A stretch of DNA of 64,000 bases from Laccaria trichodermophora (GCA_018417955.1 JACTVC010000022.1:310001-374000), one strand, 5' to 3'; numbered from the stretch's first letter, positions 46,267 through 58,095 are shown. Notes: a model not told the origin generated them from the sequence alone. Numbers and translations are program-made.

Positions 46267-46319
46267 CTTTAGGGGAGCCTTACAAGGATCACGTGAAAAG
46301 ATGTGAGGCTGCCCTAAAG
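46267..46319. promoter_or_regulatory. 53-bp dyad with TCACGTGA core, upstream of WD40 gene
   Basis: CTTTAGGGGAGCC faces GGCTGCCCTAAAG, and TCACGTGA (46289-46296) sits exactly at the centre. It lies 270 bp upstream of the WD40 start at 45997. The same architecture occurs at 58096-58147 upstream of the truncated WD40 paralogue. CACGTG is the core bound by bHLH factors; binding here is inferred. Confidence 0.6.
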
Positions 46320-46777
46320 TAGCCGTTGTCAAAACCAACTCAGCGCGTTGCTGTTGCCTCTTTTCCTCCCACAACCACTCACTCACCATGACACTGGGGA
46401 AACAATATATTTGTAGTACATATGTAGTTCAGAACGAATATACAATAGATGAGTGATTGACCGATAATAGCCCGGTCAATAGTAATCAGTGAGCCTGAGG
46501 TCCTACAGGAGTGAGTAATTGTTCCGTGGCTGGTCGACGTCAATGTTGACGTTTCCAGGGCGTGCTGTACATGTTATCGTAGGTGTCGGTTGGCATAGGG
46601 GTTATTGACGCGCCGCGATGCTCTTACAATTGGTATGTTGCCCGCTCGGTTGGAACTCAAGGAGAAACATCTTGACTCTTCAGTAGACAACACTATTGTT
46701 CGTATCCACTACAAATGCACTTCCGGCAGTGAGCCGCATCTCAACAAGAATCCGCTCAATCGCCAGTCCAAAGCCAC

Positions 46778-49369
46778 ATGGCGCCAGCCAAACGTAACTC
46801 TTCACTGCCTCGAGATGCACTACGCCCATATCCGCGAAGTGCAGTAGCTTCATCACTCCTCCAACGTCGAGCTACTTCCCAAAGCGCTGCACAGGCACTT
46901 TCGGTACTGGTAAGCTCTCCCTCCTTGTTGCCATTGTCGAATCTTAAATAACGTTTTACGCATAGTTTTCGGCTCCTGATGCCCCCAACCCGAACTTCGC
47001 CTCGCAATCAAATGTTTCAATGGGGCAGGTACGTTCAGATCTCTGAAATGCCAAATTTGAACTACCATGTGGAACAGGCCCCTTCCTCCTCAAGCTTGGA
47101 CACTATTCACACGACTTCAACTCAAACGGCACAAAACCCACCCCAGGCAATTGAGGGGCCTATCGTCCAATCAAGTCCAGAAGCGCAGGCAGGTTTCGCT
47201 CTGGATCATTGGACGGGCTGTGACTGACTACCTGTCCTTAGTTCCCACATGAAAACTCAAACCCTGGAGCTCAATATCCAATCCCAGCGGTTGCTCCAGC
47301 TTTCCAGGGAACACGTGATCAAGAGGAGGAACAAGCTGTCGCTCTTATACTCCATGTGCGACATCATCAATGTCCTTGATGCTTCACTAACCGGTATCTA
47401 ACAGTCGCAACCCAACCCTTTCCTCCAAGACGTCAATATGCATCAGGAACCGGGCACTGAATTAATCCCGCTGCAAGGACTATCGATGATCGGGGATTCT
47501 CCCTTGGTTCGTCCCTGTGATCTTCGTCTTTGGTTTACTGATTTGGTGCCAACAGCTGCAACCAGAAATACCTGTTCCTCGAAACTACAGCCATGCTTCA
47601 GGCTCACAAACAACTCTGCCAGGAAATGCGACCATGACCACAATTTCTCACTTGGTTCGTCCTCCGAGTTATCTCTCTATATTTGCTCACTGGGCGATGG
47701 GAATTAGCTTTCGGACCGAGATGTGAACATGTCGGAAAACCCGCCTGCTAATCCCAGGCCTATCACCGTAAGTCGCTTCTGCGTTGAAAATGATATATTG
47801 GCTTAGAGATTGTAGAACATCCAAACCAATGACCCTAGCCCTATCACAGTAAGTTACTTTCGTGTTTAAGATAATCCTTCCGCTTAGAAATTGCAGAATA
47901 GCGAAAACATCCACCGCAACATGGAAGGCACCTCAGACGATAACGGAACAGCTCGTCCACCCACCTCTGGCGCAACTGATGCTCCGTTGGACATTGGAAA
48001 TTTTATGGCTTCGAGCGGGGTGAGTGTTGGCTAAGATCTTTGTACACACATACTTAGACGGGCCACAGCTTTCATCGGAACTTACCTCACTTCTTCTGCA
48101 TGGCGTCGGAATAGCCGTGCAGGAAGGGGTGAAACAAGGGGTGAAAGAGGCTATAGAGACAATGACGACACCATCAAAGGCAACGCCGTCGAAGAAATCA
48201 CCCAAGAGGTCAGCCTCCCACCGAAACAGTGAACCAATGACCCCTGACGGAAGTTCTGAATCTTCCGCTGACAGTGACGACTTCATCTCTGCAAGAAAAC
48301 CAACTGGTGAGAAGACTGATGAAGAGAAATCATTTCATGTAAGCGTCTTTGGTCTATGCATGACCAGATCCTGATGTCAGTACCGCTAGACCATCCTGAA
48401 GGATTATTTGAAGGGAAAGAGCCTCTGGAATACACATGCCACTAAGACCGCAGACCGGTGCTTGGTCAACGACTTCGAAAACGACAACAATGACGGTCCC
48501 ACCCTCGATGAGCCTGTCTTTGACTGGTCTTCGAAGATGAGCAGCATGTGGAACGACCAGCTGCTCTACCATATGGCAGTCGACATCATTCTGAAAATCA
48601 GAGACACTGAAGATTTGACCTTCCCATGCCAATTCAAGGACATCGGCTTTGTAAAGCGGGTCCTCATCACCAAACTCCGTCGCACGCGTTACAAGTACCA
48701 GAATTCGATTGCTCCAGCTCATGGAGATCCTGAAACCACCGAACAAAAGCAGATAAGGGTTGAAGCTGAAAGGCTGGATGAAGAACGGGCAAACCGGCAG
48801 CGCACTCGCCGTTTAAACGTGAGCACTCTCAGTATCTTATCGTGAGTCGCTTCTCATCACCTCTTAGACCTTCAAACGGCGTAAAGCCATCATTCAGGCC
48901 AGATTACACGAAGATAAAAGGTTCTGGAGGCATGTCGAGGAGGTCCTAGTCGAACTCGGAAATGCAGGCATGAGTTCCGATGAAACCGACAAAGAAGACG
49001 ACGGCCGTTCTTCCAAAGTTGTCCGCCGCGTTCCTAAGTTTTGGCTGGATGACCAAGTGTCACTGCTGTGGGACGCTGTTGAACGTTACGGGAAAGGCCT
49101 CAAGCGACGGCGCCCTGGTAATGCACCAATCACACGCCTTCGGGAGGCAAGTATGTTAGTCGACACAGCTTATACTAAACTCCCTCGGGCTGCTGCTGGG
49201 TTACCTACAAACTACTACAACGACTTGTGGTGGAAGTCTCTGAGCAAATCAAGACAGCAGAAGCTCGAGGCAAAACCTCCAAAAGCGTTGCCATCCTTCG
49301 TAAGTGTTTAGTTTTCACGCATATACCCTCCCTAATATTTTCTTATAGGACCATCTCCAGCGTAGTTGA
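46778..49369 (+). CDS. CACTA-partner protein, 13 exons, all introns phase 0
   Basis: Exons are 46778..46909, 46966..47028, 47078..47188, 47242..47355, 47405..47506, 47556..47654, 47708..47767, 47816..47848, 47897..48019, 48069..48338, 48390..48818, 48868..49299 and 49349..49369. Every exon length divides by 3; the total is 1989 nt, 662 aa. Residues 1-280 are Ser/Pro/Gln/Asn-rich and disordered, made of many small exons. The rest has folded helical segments (LSSELTSLLLHGVGIAVQEG; SMWNDQLLYHMAVDIILKIR; FKDIGFVKRVLITKLRRTRY; FWLDDQVSLLWDAVERYGKG; LPTNYYNDLWWKSLSKSRQQ). It ends 138 bp from the convergent Tnp2 transposase gene. Comparable second ORFs accompany Tnp2-type transposases in mushrooms, so it is probably the element's accessory protein, perhaps a DNA-binding factor. 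Intron 3 (47189-47241) uses GC-AG. Confidence 0.75.
47749..47900 (+). repeat. Tandem duplication of an exon plus its intron (81-bp period)
   Basis: CCTATCACC|GTAAGT...GCTTAGAGATTGTAG|AACA and CCTATCACA|GTAAGT...GCTTAGAAATTGCAG|AATA lie 81 bp apart (introns 47768-47815 and 47849-47896). Donor context, intron body and acceptor are all repeated, so a mini exon of 11 codons arose by copying exon and intron together. Confidence 0.75.
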
Positions 49370-49506
49370 TCTCCCACCTTGTTATGGCGGAACTTCTTGT
49401 ATAATACGTACAGTAAACTCTGTACAATAAAGGTTTGAATGTATGTTCGATAATGGACCAAGTGCACATTCAGAAATCCTGATTTTACAGTAAGTCAACA
49501 ACGGCC

Positions 49507-52500
49507 TCAAATAGAAAGGAACCGATGTACCTCAATAAGAGGGCGAAGAACAACTTTGTTGTCTGCCCACTGTCGTCGATTCGCAGCATATATTTTCTGT
49601 GTGACTGGCACAATTTCAACTTGAAGGTTCCTCTCTTGCGACCAAATTCCCGCTCCAAAATCAGTGTGACTTTTGAAAGTTGAGTCTTCCACTTCTCGAT
49701 ATCTATGAACGGCGATAAAAATTTGACCTCCTTTTGATACAGGTGAGAAGATTTGCCGAATAACCGCTGGGATGAGGATTTGTTGATTTGGTGGTTGATA
49801 AAAGATGATGCTGTTCCGGGGAGTTGTGTTCTCCATAGCGAACCCTCGACCATTGATATCGTAACGTGCATATTGATTCACTCGTTTCAGTTGCTTCTCT
49901 TTTGTATAAAGCTCGAATGCGCAGTGGACGTCTTCCTCAAGATCGACCTCCTTGACCTTGACCTTTTTAGCGTGTTCCTCTTGATCTAAAGTGTGAATAT
50001 CGTGCATCAAGGTACCGATCTTGGAATTCGGGAAGCACTCGTGAAGAATGGGTACACATTTTTCAAGCACTTTGGGACATCCTGGGCGTTCAACCAGGAC
50101 CTTCAGCTGGCTTGCTGCACAGAAGGATTTCAAAGTCGTTGCCTCAAGTTCTCCTGTGTGGAACAGCGGATAGTTAATGTATGGGTCATTTCAAACAATA
50201 AAGATCGAACTAACCAATTTTATAGTTGTTGTTGACCTTCTGTAGGATGCCAATCAATCTTTCAAAAGGGAACATCCACCATCCATGGATGGGCCCAAAC
50301 CTCAAAAGGAAATCAGGAAGATGCAGCGCGTTATGGTGCACAGGATGCAGATCCATGTTCGGGCAAAGTTCCCGAAGGCTTCTCAGGTAGAGTTCCAAGT
50401 ATCGATGAGCCGCTTCCGCGTGTCTTGCGGAGGTTCGATGTGAAGTAGCCCATCGAATTGCCATCGACAACAGCATTGTGCTCTCGACTACCTGCTGGCG
50501 CTGGAGCCGAAGTTCATCTGGAACGTCAGCCCCCCCAGTCGACCACATCTTCATCAACGATACCGGAAGGTCAAACTCGATACATGTTCTCCATTGATCG
50601 GCTTTAAGTTTCCCGTGAGCGGGCGAACCAAAGTTGGCTGGTGGGCCAGCTTGCCAGGTGGGCCACATCGTATTCATGATGTCTTCCTGTATCTGACGTA
50701 AATCTTCTGTGTGGAGCATCGCACCAAAGTCATTGCTAGCGGTCTCGTCACCAAGATCGATGAGGATTTCCGACAGACCACCTTCAAGGCCAACACTCTG
50801 CGTAGATTCAGCATCATCCTTCTCACCCCCTTCAGGGGTGGTCGTGGCTACAGGATTAGACTCGCTTTGCGTTGGGAGAGATGCCTGTCTTTCACTGTCA
50901 GAGCGGTGTCACCACAAGAACGTTTACTCACCAAAAGGGGACTGATAAAGTGTAACTTTTTTGATTTTTTTCCCTTGAATTTTATCTGATCTTGAATACC
51001 ATGTTCAGAACAAAGCGCGCAGAGCACCGGAATTGAAAACTTGTGCAAAGATCCTTGAGAGGGATTGCTGGCCATCACTGCACGGGCCTTCCTAAGCTCC
51101 TTTTCCGAAGCTTCCCACTCTTCAGTAACGTCCAAGTCATCAGGCGGCTCCTCCCAGTGTGTTCCTATCACAACTCGGAAGTGGTGTTTGACCAAGCCAA
51201 GAAAAAGGTTATGCATTCTGTCGACAATGACCCAGTGAATGGGATTCCAATACGACAATCGCAAAAGTTCGGACCACCGGACACCTGTTTTTTTATAAAG
51301 TTTCTTCCTCTCCGATTTAGTACGAGCATCCCGCCAAGCTTCTGCGGCTGCTCTGTGCTCCTCCGGTGAAACTTTCTTCCAGTTGGAGTAATCAAGGTTA
51401 TTGATGTCCGATTTCGATAGATAACACAAAGAGCAAAATCTGTTGGCTGAGTGGCCTGCGCACCCGTTCAGCTTTCGGGATCCTGGAAGATCAGCAATGG
51501 CAACCACCACTGCCTCGCGAGAACGACGGCCCTCAGGATGCTCATACGTTTTGCTGTACCATGTCCCATGGTGATAAGAACGGTTAAGGACATCAACCAA
51601 AGGAGCCAAAAACGGATTCAAGCCATCCAAGCTCGGCTGTTTGGGACCTGGAACGATACCGCCAAGATACATGTTCTCCGGCTTGTAACAAATACTAGGT
51701 GGCAAGCTAATGCATCCCATAGCAAGGGATCCGACTGATGCCGACTTTCCAGCAGCGCGATTATGATATGGATTATATCCATCCCAGCTAATGCTCCAAA
51801 CTGTGTGAATTTCGTGGTTAGCGTCGACGAAAACATCCCCACTGGCGTCAAGGAACTCGCGAATGACATTGCCTTGATTGATTCTGCGCAACTCATCCAC
51901 AGCCATGCAGTCACGCGTCCACCGAATGGCTTCTTCAATGCCGGGACGGGCGTAAAGTGCTCCAACAAATGCGGTAAAGTCTTGCATCACATAGGGTCGA
52001 ATGGGCACTCGAAGACTAACCCCGTCTTTAACTCCCAGCTTCGTCAAACGTGCGCCACACGGCTGGCTCATGGGGAATCGTTTAAAATTGCATGTTCCTG
52101 GGTAGGTCTTTCTTCCATCTTTCTCGCCAGGGGGATAGATATTAGAACATGAGGGGCATGTTGCATATGTAGTTGTTTTAGGGTCCAGGTCAAAAATCTT
52201 TCGCGCTGTGCAGATGTCCTTGGGCAAGTTGTCTAATGGTAACTTCTCTCCTAGGCCAGGCTCCATCTGTTCGAGCAGAATGTGAACCATTTTCAAAAGA
52301 AAGGTGCATGACTGGCCGGAAGCATGGGCAAAAAGGTTGATGACAAGCGCCATAAATAATCCAACAACCACTACTGGACTTCCGTTTTTCAGGGGGTGAT
52401 CAAAGTGCCGTGCTGGAAATGAGTGTTAGGTATCCTTGCTCGATCGATCGTCATAAGCTTGGCTTGCTTACAATTGTCGTAAAAGTCTGGAGAACGCCTG

Positions 52501-53441
52501 ATTTCAGCATCAAGCCGTACCCATTCGTTAATGTCCTGGTCTATTTTCTTCACCGTATCTTCCAAACGGGCTCTCATGGCCAAAAGGAGAGCGTTCATGC
52601 CCTCATTAACGTCCGTCTTCAAATTCTTCAGTCGTGAGTGGGTGTCCCTGAACCAAACAGATTCCTTTTGCAAAAAATCAGTCACCAATTGCCTCAATGG
52701 AAAGCGCGTGTTTGTCGTTGAGGTGAGTAGCTGCCCATCTCCATGCCAGTCTCGCAGAATGTTTGTCACCTCACGATCCCGTTTCTCAATCTCCAGATCC
52801 AGATGATATAAGGAGTAATAAAACTCTTTCCCTGGATCACGAAAGTTTCCCGAAGGAGGGTCTCTAGCCAAAGACGATGGACTCGGAGAGGGAGGGGTAG
52901 CCGATGAAGGGAATGACTTGGCTTGTGTGAACGTAGTGTGGGTGGGTGGGAGGTGGTTGGGCAGCGTCGCCACTACGGAGTCAGAGAGGCGTTTTTTATC
53001 TTCTATACTTTCATTGCTATAATATCTTTTGTTTAAAATATCAGCAGCTTGTTTATTATCATTCATGTATACTTGTTTTCTTTTTTCCGATAAAATTAAA
53101 GAGTGTCGAGCTCCATTATTTGTATGATACCCTCTCTTACCATTCCCATTGCCATTTCCATTTCCATTACCATTACTATTACCATTACCATTATGATTTT
53201 CTTGCACGATAAGACTATTAACGATTTCCTCACTTCCCTCTGCTTTTTTGTTAAAATTTTTGAGCTTGAACACCTCGTTGTGCAGATATTCCATAGTTTC
53301 GTTTGATTCTGATTTTGTTTCGTGAAGTTTAGATTTGGCTTCTTTTCGACTGTGGATATCGAATGTGGCTTGAGTGACTGATGAGCCGTTGCAGGTGAGG
53401 CAGTAGCACAGGCGCAGTCGAGTTTTCTTTTTGCTAGACAT
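49507..53441 (-). CDS. CACTA (En/Spm) Tnp2-type transposase
   Basis: Exon 1 is complement(52472..53441), starting MSSKKKTRLRLCYCLTCNGS with a C-x2-C pair. It has a low-complexity Asn/Gly run (coding microsatellite, about 53140-53200) and then a helical region. Exon 2 starts at 52412 and carries the Tnp2 hallmarks: TYATCPSCSNIYPP (zinc-like), VPIRPYVMQDFTAFVG, VWSISWDGYNPYHN, LPPSICYKPENMYLGGIVPG followed by PKQPSLDGLNPFLAPLVD, GCAGHSANRFCSLCYLSK and DRMHNLFLGLVKHHFR. Downstream exons give HHNALHLPDFLLRFGPIHGW with FPFERLIGILQKVNNNYKIG and, across an intron at 50153-50216, a C-terminal region (ELEATTLKSF...), ending at 49507. Around 50860-50990 the reading frames do not join with a simple GT-AG intron, so a frameshift next to the poly-A/T run is possible. 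It is convergent with the partner gene at 46778-49369. Terminal CACTA repeats were not located. Confidence 0.8.
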
Positions 53442-53686
53442 GACTTGTCGAAGAAGATGTCGCGACTTTGACTTATATGTATCCCCTGGTATAACTATGA
53501 CAACCTTGTATGAAATTGAAACAACAAGTTTCGCGACCTTATAATTCCCTCAATATCGACAAGACTACCCAAATCCGGTGATAATTGAGGTGCGCAACGA
53601 ATACAACAACCATCCATCCATATATCCGGAACAAGGATCCACCAGCCATTATATTATATGCTATGCACGTTATCAAGAGCTAACAC

Positions 53687-54206
53687 ATGCCGCTCACACT
53701 TAGGATAGCGTTTGAAGCAGAATCGAAAATCATTCCCCCTCCTCTTACGCTCAGACGTGTATGGTCAGCTGAATCCGAAAGCCACCAGCGTTCAAAAATG
53801 ATTGCTGAGTCAAAGAAAATTCAAAAGCCAGCAGGCGAGGTTGGGCGACCAAGCCGAGGGGGTTATCGGTTGACAGAGGCGTTGGGATTAAGCAACAAGG
53901 AATATCAGGAAATCCAAGTATGATATGTGTGGCGTTTTTTGGATGCGGCTAACTAAGGGCCCCTAGAACTTCGTCAAGAAGCAATGCAATACACACCTTC
54001 AAGTCAGTCGACCCTTCAACTCACAAGACTCGGAAAAATTGGCATTAATATGCCAAGAGGCATGTATATACTTGATTATTGGGTCGGCAGTTATTAACTG
54101 TATTTAGGTCTTGACGACGTTTCCCACCTTGGCTCGTTATGAAGATAACTGGGCTACATTGGATTTCATTCATAGTTATTTACGCAACTGTACACGCAGA
54201 AAGTAA
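53687..54206 (+). CDS. Small 140-aa fungal protein of unknown function
   Basis: Three exons (53687..53917, 53967..54059, 54108..54206) give MPLTLRIAFEAESKIIPP through RGGYRLTEALGLSNKEYQEI, then NFVKKQCNTHLQVSRPFN, then VLTTFPTLARYEDNWATLDF and ending NCTRRK. The GY-x-L-x-x-x-L-G and F-P-x-L-x-R-Y-E-D-x-W pattern is of a type found in many small mushroom proteins of unknown role. The second intron (54060-54107) needs a GC donor (GCATGT), because the GT at 54063 would shift the downstream frame. It starts 246 bp from the Tnp2 start, divergently. It could be host or passenger. Confidence 0.6.
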
Positions 54207-55009
54207 TCTTCATAGGGAATAGTTCATACCATTTCGGCAGGAAAAAGAAACAATGATATGTTTGAGAAGAGGATGCTGGTAGAGGAAGGACATGCAAACG
54301 TTTTGGGTGTCGGTATCAGTGCATGCTCTCATATACGACGATTCGTAGAAGATTTCGACGGTGCGCGATGGTGAAAGGCATCCAACGTACTCATTTCAAT
54401 TGGAAACGACGGCGCTCATTGACGAGTGCTTGTCCGCCCCGAAGAAAACAGTTTTTGGTGAGTTGTAAATTCCAATACCTCGATTGACTCTTTACAAAGT
54501 GTACAGGACATGACCTATCCGCGAAACGGCACAGGTGGTAATGAGTAAGTACGCTCGCTACCAATGACATCCACAGCCGTTAATCATGACCACCCTGTGA
54601 CAATCCTGCTTCCAAACAAGGGGTCTACGGACGCCCGTTTAATGGACTGTCACTTGAAGATTGTCCACGTTAACGCCAAACAGAACCTGCAAGATGAAAC
54701 TGATTAGAGTGAGAAAGGTACGTCAGCATCTCCACCCACAACACCAAACAGACGACTTACCTAGAATAATATTCACGGCTTAGGGAGGGATGGAGGGCAT
54801 TGTCGAAATGTAATCATAGCTGGACCCTGGACCCATAAAAAGTCAACGAACTAGGTCATACAACGTAAGTTTCGTCCATCTGTCCCTTCACGAAGTCGTA
54901 CAACTGACCTTTTCTTCTTTCCTCATTCCGAAAGATGTTTTTTTTGGAGGAGCTACTATTTTTATTACAATTTACGCAAGTTTTTGTCATTATTCTAGGT
55001 GGGGTTCAG
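54207..55009. other. No supported gene
   Basis: Several short exon-like pieces and possible splice sites occur (for example near 54460-54560), but no continuous product could be built. Confidence 0.4.
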
Positions 55010-55440
55010 ACTAAGTTACGAGCAATGTCTCGTCCGAGCCTTCATGGGTACCACAGGCTCCCGGAACTGCTATGCAAGCATCGCAGTGCTAACAGAAACG
55101 TCAGGCATTGAATGTTTTGCGGAAGCATACTTACGAGGCAGACGTTGCTCCCTATGTCAACTTCCCGACAATTGCGTCCAGAGCTTTGTACGCTCGCCTT
55201 CACCGGTGTCTCGTCGGAGCCTTCAACGGTACCCCAGCCTCCCGAAGCTGCCATGCAAGCATTGCAGAGCTAAAGGAAGCGTCAGGCGCTGAATGTTTCG
55301 CGGAAGCGTACTTACCTCCACGCCAAAAGCTTCAACAGCCTCGTCGTCCATCCTCGCTGCGCTTGTGAGGCAGACGTTGCCTGCTATCTCAACTTCCTGA
55401 GAATTACGCCCAGAGCTTACCACGCTCGCCTTCACCGCTG
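55010..55440. repeat. Two-and-a-half tandem copies of a ~190-bp unit
   Basis: CGAGCCTTCATGGGTACCAC through GAATGTTTTGCGGAAGCATA recurs as GGAGCCTTCAACGGTACCCC through GAATGTTTCGCGGAAGCGTA. The flanking words GAGGCAGACGTTGC and CTCGCCTTCACCG also repeat. Frames on both strands are partly open (minus: KASVQSSGRNCREVDIGSNV and KASVVSSGRNSQEVEIAGNV), which suggests a duplicated coding exon, but stops interrupt it. Confidence 0.65.
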
Positions 55441-55636
55441 CCCAAAGGTCTTTGATCTTCTGCAATGTCTAACAATGCCTCAGCCCATACGACGATAAAG
55501 ATTGAGGAACTGAACCAACCAATCTTAATTTCCCATAGCGCCTGCCTTTATCCATTTTCTTTGCTTTTGGGACTTTCGGGTATTGTTGTTGTGCTGTCTC
55601 GTGATGGTGATGTAAGAAGATGAGAATGGTCCAAAC

Positions 55637-55741
55637 GAGAACACGCAAACGAGAGCACACAAACGAGAGCACGCAAATGGGAACACACAAATGAGAACAC
55701 GCAAACAAGGACACGCAAACAAGAACACACAAACAAGAACG
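55637..55741. repeat. 15-bp minisatellite (ACACGCAAACGAGAG type, ~7 copies)
   Basis: GAGAACACGCAAACGAGAGC and close variants (ACACACAAATGAGA, ACACGCAAACAAGA) repeat head to tail. Confidence 0.8.
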
Positions 55742-56240
55742 GAAGATCATCATCAAGATATCCATCCTCGACGGCGAGATCTCTCTGGACGTCGTATCCC
55801 CGACAACATCCGTCCCACCCTTCCCCTACTCCCCAAACTCATCCTCATCCTCATTCTCGCTAGCCCTCGACCCCATAGTCGAAGGCGTGCAATCGCCTTA
55901 CTCCTCAACTCCGCAACTAGCCACAACATTGCCACATCTCTGACGCGTCCACGCAGAACACTACTCCTCCTCCACACTCAACACCCCTGCACCACCTTCT
56001 GCCTCGACATCCCATCCAACGCCAGCCCCGCTTTCCAGATCCGCATAAGCACTTCTTCTTCGCAATCATACGGGGGGCTAGAGTGGAAAGTCCGCCTTTG
56101 AGGGCGTGAGGATGAAAACTCTGGTAAGGGACGGACCAAGGGCGAATGGGGCTCTTCATGGAGAAACCTGATCGCGCAGCACTACTGGAACATCGAATTC
56201 GAATAGAGTGGGGTGGATTTTGGACTTGTACCGCTTCACC
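55740..56240 (+). pseudogene. Possible RGP1-like protein relic
   Basis: Pieces in different frames read ISLDVVSPTTSVPPFPYSPN, LALDPIVEGVQSPYSSTPQL, FCLDIPSNASPAFQI and YGGLEWKVRL. LEWKVRL preceded by LDIPS-x-A-S-P-x-F-Q-I resembles the arrestin-like RGP1 protein of basidiomycetes, a Golgi Rab-exchange subunit. That assignment is from memory of the motif and is tentative. Frame changes between blocks and a stop right after VRL show it is broken. Confidence 0.35.
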
Positions 56241-56852
56241 TGTATTGATAACTTTGTTTGCTTTCATGGTTAGTTATAGCTATTTTTGGTATGTATGTAG
56301 CCGCAAAGTTGAAAGTGTTGGGTGTTGGCCTATTGCATTTTCGCAGAGAGCCCGCTTCCTGTCGAATCCACGGAAGGTAACTTCACCGCAGCTTACGACG
56401 TCTGCCATTTTGTCGAGGCGCCGCAGAGGAGAAATTGTGAGTGGATGTATTGAACAAAAAACATAGAGCGAGATTTATATTTAGTACACAACATCACCGA
56501 ACGAGGTGTCGCTCTTTCTCTGAGACGACCCTACTTCTTCTGCGAAGCTTCGCAGAAGAAGCTTGGGCGAATAGCTCGAGCAATAAGTACAATCATGTAA
56601 ACATTGGTAATTATCATGATGACCAGACGTTTTAAGTCCCCTCTCAGCCCTTTGGAGGCAGACCACATGAAGACATCGATCACGCCTACATGATCGGTCG
56701 AAACCTTGATGCTCATATGGTTTCCTTCATGGAAGGAATGCGCCTAGGAACATAAATTAAACACTAAATTTTGGAGATGGTAAAATTACGCACTACTTCC
56801 AGCTTCATCGCTGTGCGTTGGAAGTTAGTAAGTTGATAACAAAGTCAAATGA

Positions 56853-57498
56853 TTACTGGAATTTACGTTTCTTGGGTAGCCCTCCTTGGAAGGCACATTC
56901 TCCATGAGAACCGACGAGAAGGCCTGCTTCCATCAAATAAGTAACTGGGCCATGTTTCTCCGAGGTGTTACTGACCTGTCGCATCAACACGCCAATTCTG
57001 GGGACGGCCACTTCCAACGGCCAATGCAGATAAGGTAGTGGAATTGAAAGCGAGAAATTCCACCAGCCCGTCATCAATGTGAACGGACGAAGAGAGATAG
57101 AAAATCCCCTGAAGGTAGAGTCAGAAAACCATGCGAATTGAGGTGTAGAGTGACGAACATCATTTCCTCGCACATGAACATGGATCATGCCATCGTGACA
57201 ACCAAAGGCGAAGGTCTTCGTAGGACTCTGGGTTGAAGACATCCAGGTGGCGGCCATAACAAATCCATTAGAGGAAGGAATCGTTTGGTGAGTATCGGAT
57301 TCCAGATCCCATACCACCAGTAAGCCGTCCTCGCCTGAGGAAAAATGTCATTGTTATGCCATATGAAAAATTTAAGTGGAAATCACCTCCGCTGAGTAAG
57401 AGAGCGCCGTCAGAGCTCAGGCAGAGTGTCCTGATCTTGCGGGTGTGTCGAATTAGAGCCTTGTGCTGGTAAACCTTCAAATTTTTGAATGAGATCAT
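56853..57498 (-). CDS. Truncated WD40 paralogue ending in a PKKRK motif
   Basis: Four exons, complement(56853..56926, 56976..57108, 57159..57334, 57387..57498), total 495 nt (164 aa). It starts MISFKNLKVYQHKALIRHTR and carries WD-type blocks IRTLCLSSDGALLLSGGEDG with LVVWDLES, FAFGCHDGMIHVHVRGND and HIDDGLVEFLAFNSTTLSAL. These align with blades 1-3 of the 364-aa WD40 protein at 44417-45997. It then ends GGLPKKRKFQ, whose PKKRK is a classical nuclear-signal-like string. Minus-strand sequence beyond the stop (56520-56710) still encodes a membrane-like segment (LVIMIITNVYMIVLIARAI), so this may be a longer gene that decayed or is spliced differently. I regard it as a truncated, possibly expressed copy. 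Confidence 0.55.
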
Positions 57499-58095
57499 GA
57501 GGCAAAGGAAGTGATTCTACAGTGTGTACCAAGGGGTTCTGATGTCTTCCAGGTTTCATCGACATGAGGTAGAGGAGATGGTCAGTTGGGGATGGTCAGT
57601 TTTTCTTGCGTGTTGCACTCCGAAGGCAAAGGCGCGATCTTTAACTGCCTCAATGACAAGGGGGGTTGCTAGCATATACAATTAACGAGTGCCACAATCT
57701 GTCGGCGACAACAATTAGTAACACCAGCATAATGAAAGTGAAAGTTGGCCGTTGCAGGTTTCTGACACTTTCGCAACACCGACAAAAAGTGCCCCATACG
57801 ACCAGGGATTTTTTTAGAGTTCTTCCATCTGAAATGTTTCCCTGCATGGATCCTAAATTACGAGTGATAATCAAGTACTCCACAATCCAGGGCTCACCTC
57901 TCCATAGCTCTCCATACTAGGAACACATTTCAATTTCAGAGAACAGAAACAATAGCTCCTAGGTACGATACTTACATTCTCCCTTGGCAGCTCCTCCTTT
58001 CTTAATTTGTCTTACATCCGGACATTATATACAATCACTATGTAACGAAGGGAAAGAGACAACAAAACGCGCCTTCCTTCGCATAGTTCCCCGGA
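57499..58095. other. 5' flank of the WD40 paralogue, no gene seen
   Basis: Short frames only. It connects the WD40 start at 57498 with the dyad at 58096. Confidence 0.4.

Noticed and set aside
55469..55765. Cys/Val/Leu-rich minus-strand ORF near 55700 as a membrane protein
   Set aside because: It is the antisense of a 15-bp minisatellite; the hydrophobic repeats are an artefact of the unit.
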